Under the pieces are notes generated by a model, which saw only the letters and a program-made list of their open reading frames with translations, was not told the DNA's origin and searched no databases. Shown one piece after another: positions 59,525 to 64,000 of a stretch of DNA of 64,000 nt (position 1 is its first letter; each line of letters opens with the position of its first letter). Source of the DNA: Telluria antibiotica. GTDB taxonomy: Bacteria; Pseudomonadota; Gammaproteobacteria; Burkholderiales; Burkholderiaceae_D. The DNA lies in NCBI RefSeq assembly GCF_011682055.1, contig NZ_JAAQOM010000018.1, forward strand, positions 1 through 64,000, given 5' to 3'. Position numbers and translations under genes: made by a program.

Positions 59525-60661
59525 ATGACGAACGATCCGAAACGCCAGCCGATCCGCGCTGCGGTTGCCCGCACCGCCGGCCAGCCGCTGCAATTCGAAT
59601 CCGCGACGCTTGAGGCGCCGCGCGACAACGAAGTACTGGTGCGCATGGTTGCCACTGGCGTCTGCCACACCGACATGGTCATCCGCGACCAGCAGTACAA
59701 GACCCCGTTGCCCATGATCCTTGGACACGAGGGTGCCGGCGTGATCGAACAGGTCGGCCGCAACGTGACGACCGTCGCGCCGGGCGATCACGTGGTCATG
59801 GCGTATATGTATTGTGGTCTGTGCTCGCCGTGTGCGACCGGACATCCGGCCCACTGCGCCAACATGGGCCCGCTCAACTTCGGCGGCGGGCGCCTGGACG
59901 GCAGCTCGTCGGCCTGCTGCCACGACGGTGGCGAACTGCATGACCACTTCTTTGGCCAGTCCTCGTTCGCGACACACGCAATCGCCAGCGAGCTGAACGT
60001 GGTCAAGGTGCCCAAGGAAGTTCCGCTGGAGCTGCTCGGCCCCCTCGGCTGTGGCATCCAGACCGGCGCCGGCGCAGTACTCAATGCAATGAAGGTCCAT
60101 GCCGGCGCCTCGTTCGCCGCGTTCGGCACTGGCGCTGTCGGCCTGGCCGCCCTGATGGCCGCGCGCGTTGCCGGCGCAACGAAAATCATCGCCGTCGACG
60201 TCAACTCGACGCGCTTGCAACTGGCCCTCGAACTTGGCGCCACCCACGCGATCAACAGCCGCGAGACCGACCCGGTGGCGGAGATCCGCAAGATCACTGG
60301 CGGCGGCGCCGATTTCACGCTGGAATGCAGCGGCCGCGCGGCAGTGCTGCGCCAGGCCATCGACAGCGTCGGCCTGCTGGGTACGTGCGGAATCGTCGGC
60401 GCGACGCCGGAAGGCACGGAAGCGTCGTTCAACGTCAACGACGTCATGATCCCCGGCCGCCGCATCATGGGCATCGTACAGGGTGACGTGGTGTCGCGCA
60501 CCTTCATTCCCGAACTGATCGAACTGTACCGCCAGGGCCGTTTTCCGTTCGACCGGCTGGTGAAGTTCTATGACTTCGACGACGTCAACCAGGCAATGGC
60601 CGACAGCGAAAGCGGCGTCACCATCAAGCCTATCCTGCGCTTCGAGTCCGCCGCCGCGTGA
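59525..60661 (+). CDS. Zn-dependent alcohol dehydrogenase, aryl-alcohol type
   Basis: This 378-residue medium-chain dehydrogenase has catalytic zinc ligands Cys47 (GVCHTD) and His68 (GHEG), structural zinc Cys97, Cys100, Cys103 and Cys111, and the NAD motif GTGAVGLAA. It resembles benzyl/aryl-alcohol dehydrogenases (the DHFFGQSSFATHA segment). A very strong GAGGAGG ribosome-binding site precedes the ATG. It could supply aromatic aldehydes to the aldehyde dehydrogenases of the window. MarR follows it on the same strand. Confidence 0.9.
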   Translation: MTNDPKRQPIRAAVARTAGQPLQFESATLEAPRDNEVLVRMVATGVCHTDMVIRDQQYKTPLPMILGHEGAGVIEQVGRNVTTVAPGDHVVMAYMYCGLCSPCATGHPAHCANMGPLNFGGGRLDGSSSACCHDGGELHDHFFGQSSFATHAIASELNVVKVPKEVPLELLGPLGCGIQTGAGAVLNAMKVHAGASFAAFGTGAVGLAALMAARVAGATKIIAVDVNSTRLQLALELGATHAINSRETDPVAEIRKITGGGADFTLECSGRAAVLRQAIDSVGLLGTCGIVGATPEGTEASFNVNDVMIPGRRIMGIVQGDVVSRTFIPELIELYRQGRFPFDRLVKFYDFDDVNQAMADSESGVTIKPILRFESAAA

Positions 60662-60696
60662 CCGATAGGTGCCGCATACCTCCGGCAGGCTTGAAT

Positions 60697-60716
60697 GTAT
60701 TTGCCCAAGCAAGTAC
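60697..60716. promoter_or_regulatory. MarR-type operator before marR
   Basis: An imperfect palindrome GTAtTTGCccaaGCAAgTAC. On the minus strand the core reads TACTTGCTTGGGCAA, matching efflux operator O2 at 14 of 15 positions. It lies 24 bp upstream of the GTG start at 60741, ideal for autoregulation. Confidence 0.75.
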
Positions 60717-60740
60717 GATGGCGGCCTCACCGGAGGCAAC

Positions 60741-61208
60741 GTGGCACAGCACGCAGGGACTGAACTGGACAATCTGATTGGCGGTGGCCTCGGCCACCTC
60801 GTCAATGGCGTGCGCAACGCCATCTTCGCGGCACTCGAGCGTGAGCTTGCCCCACTGGAACTAACTTCCGCGCAATTCATCGTCATAATCGCTGCCATGC
60901 GCGGCCGTGCGCGCACCGTCAACGAATTCTGCGAGTTCGCGGGCATCGATGCGGGACCGATGTCGCGCCTGCTCGACCGCCTGGAAGCCAAGGATATCGT
61001 GCGGCGTACGCGCGGCAGCGTCGACCGGCGTCAGGTCAACGTCGAGCTCACGTCCAAGGGGAGCGCGCTCTACCCGCAAGTCATGGACATCATTGCCCGC
61101 GTCAACCGTCAGTTCCTCGGCGGCTTTTCGCCAGCGGAAGCGACGCAGTTACAGGTGTTCCTGCAACGCCTGCTTGCCAATTGCGATGCCGCGCTGCCTC
61201 CGCGCTGA
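60741..61208 (+). CDS. MarR-family transcriptional regulator
   Basis: This 155-residue winged-helix protein has recognition helix region TVNEFCEFAGIDAGPMSRLLDRLEA and wing RRTRGSVDRRQVNVELTSKG. The GTG start is chosen because GGAGG lies at 60732-60736 and the upstream ATG frame (60669) runs through the operator. An operator of the same sequence type stands before it and before the tripartite efflux operon 14 kb away, so it is a good candidate repressor of that pump. It converges with the formaldehyde dehydrogenase gene (2-bp gap). Confidence 0.85.
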   Translation: MAQHAGTELDNLIGGGLGHLVNGVRNAIFAALERELAPLELTSAQFIVIIAAMRGRARTVNEFCEFAGIDAGPMSRLLDRLEAKDIVRRTRGSVDRRQVNVELTSKGSALYPQVMDIIARVNRQFLGGFSPAEATQLQVFLQRLLANCDAALPPR

Positions 61209-61210
61209 CG

Positions 61211-62317
61211 TCAATAAAGCACGACCGAGCGTATCGATTCGCCGCGCTTCATCAGTTCGAAGCCCTCGTTGATCCGGTCGAGCGGAAGCCGGTGGGTGAT
61301 CAGGTCGTCGATATTCAGCTTCCCCTCCATGTACCAGTCGACGATCTTAGGCACGTCGGTACGGCCGCGTGCGCCGCCAAACGCAGAACCGCGCCATTCG
61401 CGTCCCGTCACCAGCTGGAACGGCCGGGTCGAAATTTCTTGGCCAGCCGCGGCCACGCCGATGATGAAGGATTTCCCCCATCCCTTGTGCGTGCACTCGA
61501 GGGCTTGGCGCATCGTCGTGACGTTGCCGATGCACTCGAAGCTGTAGTCCGCTCCGCCGTCGGTCAACTGGACGATGCTGTCGACGACGTTCTCGACCTC
61601 TTTCGGATTGACGAAGTGCGTCATGCCGAATTTGCGCGCCATCTCTTCGCGGCCCGGATTGATGTCCACGCCGATGATCTTGTCCGCGCCCACCATTTTT
61701 GCCGCCTGGATCACGTTTAGGCCGATGCCGCCCAGTCCGAAGACGACGACATTGGCACCCGCCTCCACCTTTGCGGAGAAAAGTACGGCACCAACGCCGG
61801 TCGTCACGCCGCAGCCGATGTAGCAGACCTTGTCGAACGGCGCATCGCTGCGGATTTTCGCGAGCGCGATTTCCGGCACCACGATGTAATTGGAAAAGGT
61901 CGACGTCCCCATGTAGTGGAACAGGGGTTTGCCGTCCAGCGAAAAACGGCTGGTGGCATCCGGCATCAAACCGCGCCCTTGCGTCGCACGGATCGCCTGG
62001 CACAGGTTGGTCTTCTGCGACAGGCAGAATTTGCACTGGCGGCATTCCGGCGTGTACAACGGGATGACATGGTCATCCCTTTTCAGGCTCGTCACCCCTG
62101 GGCCGACGTCGACGACGATGCCGGCGCCCTCATGACCCAGGATGGCGGGAAAGATACCTTCTGGATCGGCGCCGGACAGCGTGTACCAGTCGGTATGGCA
62201 GATGCCGGTGGCCTTGAGTTCGACCAGCACCTCGCCGGCACGGGGCCCCTGCAGGTCGACGTCTTCGATGGTCAGTGGTGCGCCGGCCTGCCAGGCCACA
62301 GCTGCTTTGGTTTTCAT
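61211..62317 (-). CDS. S-(hydroxymethyl)glutathione dehydrogenase (class III ADH)
   Basis: This 368-residue protein has catalytic zinc Cys40/His62 (GICHTD; GHEG), structural zinc Cys92, Cys95, Cys98 and Cys106 (PECRQCKFC), NAD motif GLGGIG, and the strongly conserved ATQGRGLMPD and STRPFQLVTGREWRGSAFGG of the FrmA/AdhC class. It oxidises the glutathione-formaldehyde adduct, protecting against formaldehyde from aromatic O-demethylation. The start MKTKAAVAW at 62317 is family-typical. Confidence 0.93.
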   Translation of the reverse strand: MKTKAAVAWQAGAPLTIEDVDLQGPRAGEVLVELKATGICHTDWYTLSGADPEGIFPAILGHEGAGIVVDVGPGVTSLKRDDHVIPLYTPECRQCKFCLSQKTNLCQAIRATQGRGLMPDATSRFSLDGKPLFHYMGTSTFSNYIVVPEIALAKIRSDAPFDKVCYIGCGVTTGVGAVLFSAKVEAGANVVVFGLGGIGLNVIQAAKMVGADKIIGVDINPGREEMARKFGMTHFVNPKEVENVVDSIVQLTDGGADYSFECIGNVTTMRQALECTHKGWGKSFIIGVAAAGQEISTRPFQLVTGREWRGSAFGGARGRTDVPKIVDWYMEGKLNIDDLITHRLPLDRINEGFELMKRGESIRSVVLY

Positions 62318-62458
62318 GCGTAGCGTTCCTAAAAGAGTCAAGAATGAAGACACGCATTGTGCGCGGCACTGGCAGCCGACGTGCCGGCGCGACCACACGA
62401 TGGCAGGATGTGGTGCAATAATGGCGGAATTTTGTCCAGCGATCCGGCCGCAACCACC

Positions 62459-63487
62459 ATGCACTCAACAAGCGCCCCTTCCCCCAGGACCGTCGACATC
62501 GTCGTCTACGCGGGCTTCAAGGCCATGGAGGCCGTGGGACCGATGTCGGTCTTCGAGTATGCCAACGTGCACCTGCGCCGCCGTGGCCAGCCACCCGGCT
62601 ACGACGTACGCATCGCGTCCGACCGTATCGGTATCGTTCCTTCGGATACCCTGATGTCCCTGCAGGCCACCAAGGTCCTGAGCAGCCTGGCACTGCCCGA
62701 CATTGCCGTCATCGTGGGTGCGAGGGACATCGAGCGGGCACTGGCCGCAGGGCCTGCCATCGTCGAGTGGATCGCCGATGCGGCAACGCGTATCGAGCGA
62801 CTGGCGGCATTGTGCTCCGGCGCTTTCTTCCTTGCCGCGGCCGGAGTACTGGACGGTCGGCGCGCGACCACCCACTGGAGCGTCGCGCGGCAGTTGCAGG
62901 CCGATTTCCCCGCCGTATCGGTGGATGCGGACGCCATCTTCGTCAAGGCAGACAACCTGTGGACCTCGGCAGGTGTTACGGCAGGTATCGACCTCGCGCT
63001 CGCGCTGGTCGAGGAAGACTTCGGCCGCGAACTGGCGCTCGACGTGGCGACGGACATGGTGGTCTACCTGAAACGCCCCGGCGGCCAGTCTCAGTTCAGC
63101 ACGCATTTGCTGAGCGACCGCACGACACGCCCATCGATCCGCGACATCCAGAAATGGATTCTGGCGAACCTGCAGGTACGCACGTCGGTCGCACAGCTCG
63201 CCAGCCAGGCGATGATGAGCGAGCGTCACTTTGCCCGCGTGTTTCTGCAGGAAGTCGGCATGAGCGTACAGGAGTTCATCGAAGCCTGCCGCTTCGAGCG
63301 CGCGACGCAGCTGTTGGCAGACGTGCGCATGCCTCTGAAAACCGTGGCGGCGCACGCCGGGTTCAGCGCTGAAGCGCACATGCGCAGGGTATTCCAGAAA
63401 AAACTCGACATTACGCCGCGCGTTTACCGGGAGCGCTTTGCGACGACCGGGGTCGCGGCCGGTGCAGCAGAAAGCAGGGACATTTGA
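62459..63487 (+). CDS. GlxA-family AraC regulator (DJ-1/PfpI plus AraC HTH)
   Basis: This 342-residue protein has an N-terminal DJ-1/PfpI-like domain (about 10-195; LCSGAFFLAAAGVLDGRRATTHW carries the nucleophile-elbow Cys) and a C-terminal AraC double HTH (about 230-330; SVAQLASQAMMSERHFARVFLQ). Proteins of this class regulate responses to small metabolites. It is divergent from the formaldehyde dehydrogenase gene, with 141 bp between, and is its probable regulator. The ATG at 62459 begins the DJ-1 fold. Confidence 0.88.
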   Translation: MHSTSAPSPRTVDIVVYAGFKAMEAVGPMSVFEYANVHLRRRGQPPGYDVRIASDRIGIVPSDTLMSLQATKVLSSLALPDIAVIVGARDIERALAAGPAIVEWIADAATRIERLAALCSGAFFLAAAGVLDGRRATTHWSVARQLQADFPAVSVDADAIFVKADNLWTSAGVTAGIDLALALVEEDFGRELALDVATDMVVYLKRPGGQSQFSTHLLSDRTTRPSIRDIQKWILANLQVRTSVAQLASQAMMSERHFARVFLQEVGMSVQEFIEACRFERATQLLADVRMPLKTVAAHAGFSAEAHMRRVFQKKLDITPRVYRERFATTGVAAGAAESRDI

Positions 63488-63600
63488 TTCGAGAACGTCT
63501 CGACGTGTCGAGACGACTCGGGTCACGAAGGCTTGCCGCCGTTTGATTCGAAACGCACCAAGGGGCCCGCCTGCAATGCCATGGCGCGCTCAGGCATGCC

Positions 63601-64000
63601 CTACCCGACGGCACTGTAGAGGTGTTCGAACTCGGCGATCGGCAGCGGCCGCCCCAGCAGATAGCCCTGCATCGACGAGCACCCTCCATGGATCAGAAAA
63701 CTCCGCTGCGCTTCGTGTTCGACGCCCTCGGCCACGATGTCGAGCTTGAGCTTGCGCGCCAGTGCGATAATGGCTTCCACGATGGGCGCCGACTCGGGAT
63801 CGGTCCCGACATCGCGCACGAATGAGCGGTCGATCTTGAGTGCGGCCAGTGGAAAGGTCTTCAGATAGGCCAGCGAGGAGTAACCGGTCCCGAAGTCGTC
63901 GAGCGAGAAACAGATACCCTGCGAGCGAAGAGCGTGCATACGCTCGGTAATCTCCAGCCGGTCTTCGGCGAACACGCTTTCCGTCAATTCCAGGCATAGT
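63601..64000 (-). CDS. EAL-domain protein, C-terminal part (runs off window)
   Basis: The final 132 codons or so of an EAL phosphodiesterase domain: LCLELTESVF, then DDFGTGYSSLAYLKTFPL, LKIDRSFV and VAEGVEHEAQRSFL, all strongly conserved. Frames starting inside this region are only fragments; the gene continues beyond the right edge and probably carries GGDEF or sensor domains. It hydrolyses cyclic-di-GMP if the metal residues upstream are intact. Confidence 0.9.
   Translation of the reverse strand, partial: LCLELTESVFAEDRLEITERMHALRSQGICFSLDDFGTGYSSLAYLKTFPLAALKIDRSFVRDVGTDPESAPIVEAIIALARKLKLDIVAEGVEHEAQRSFLIHGGCSSMQGYLLGRPLPIAEFEHLYSAVG

Noticed and set aside
60669..60740. Upstream ATG start for the MarR gene at 60741
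   Set aside because: It would put the MarR operator inside the coding region; a GTG with GGAGG just upstream fits better.
63590..63997. Alternative 135-codon frame at the right end
   Set aside because: It overlaps the EAL domain in another frame and has no conserved motifs.
1..64000. CRISPR array, rRNA operon or tRNA
   Set aside because: No regularly spaced repeats, rRNA signatures or tRNA folds were recognised on reading the window.

Overview
This GC-rich window reads as chromosomal DNA of a soil- or plant-associated betaproteobacterium. Gene content (NagR-type salicylate operon, NodD/FdeR-type regulator, AAHS transporter, egtDB pair) suggests Burkholderiales, perhaps an Oxalobacteraceae such as Massilia, Duganella or Herbaspirillum. 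The taxon is an inference from memory of gene families, not a database match.

Left end (1-2.7 kb): a gene-free stretch, a complete IS3-family insertion sequence (475-1786) that cuts off a VanA-like Rieske oxygenase after 47 codons, and the divergent TetR gene whose likely operator is still intact. From 2.6 to 20.3 kb lies what looks like one catabolic regulon around a NodD/FdeR-like LysR regulator (7341-8270). One arm (7208 down to 2592) encodes an SMP-30 lactonase, an FAA hydrolase, an epimerase and a chemoreceptor. The other arm (19953 down to 8267) encodes DUF1302, DUF1329, a YCF48-like protein, an RND permease, an alpha/beta hydrolase, an extradiol dioxygenase, a Rieske ferredoxin, a flavin monooxygenase, an internally deleted SDR and a cyclase-family hydrolase. 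The monooxygenase, ferredoxin, dioxygenase and regulator resemble the flavanone (naringenin) degradation fde genes of Herbaspirillum. Two similar 28-bp elements sit upstream of the two arms.

20.5-28.8 kb: a small lipoprotein, a MarR regulator, a Cache chemoreceptor, a MetA-like outer membrane protein, an aromatic aldehyde dehydrogenase, a Tat-exported GMC oxidoreductase and an AraC regulator. 28.8-38.1 kb: a complete salicylate-to-gentisate-to-fumarate plus pyruvate operon (nagAa-I-K-G-H-Ab, AAHS transporter, nagL, porin) with divergent nagR. 38.3-41.9 kb: a TonB-dependent receptor and a secreted feruloyl-esterase-like lipoprotein in DNA that looks less GC-rich. 42.3-46.5 kb: a tripartite MFS efflux pump behind two MarR-type operators. 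46.6-49.4 kb: NDH-2 and a second aldehyde dehydrogenase, paralogous to the first.

Right end (49.6-64 kb): alkB, ergothioneine genes egtD-egtB, a second AraC paralogue, a DODA dioxygenase / carboxylesterase / DoxX cluster resembling quinone-stress (mhq) genes, two CrgA-like LysR regulators with a YceI protein and an alpha/beta hydrolase, an aryl-alcohol-type dehydrogenase, a MarR gene carrying the same operator type as the efflux pump, glutathione-dependent formaldehyde dehydrogenase, a GlxA-type regulator, and the 3' end of an EAL-domain gene that runs off the window.

Taken together the window is an aromatic and plant-phenolic catabolic region: sensing (chemoreceptors, LysR, AraC, MarR), uptake (porins, AAHS, DUF1302/1329, TonB receptor), ring hydroxylation and cleavage, aldehyde and formaldehyde handling, and efflux and redox protection.
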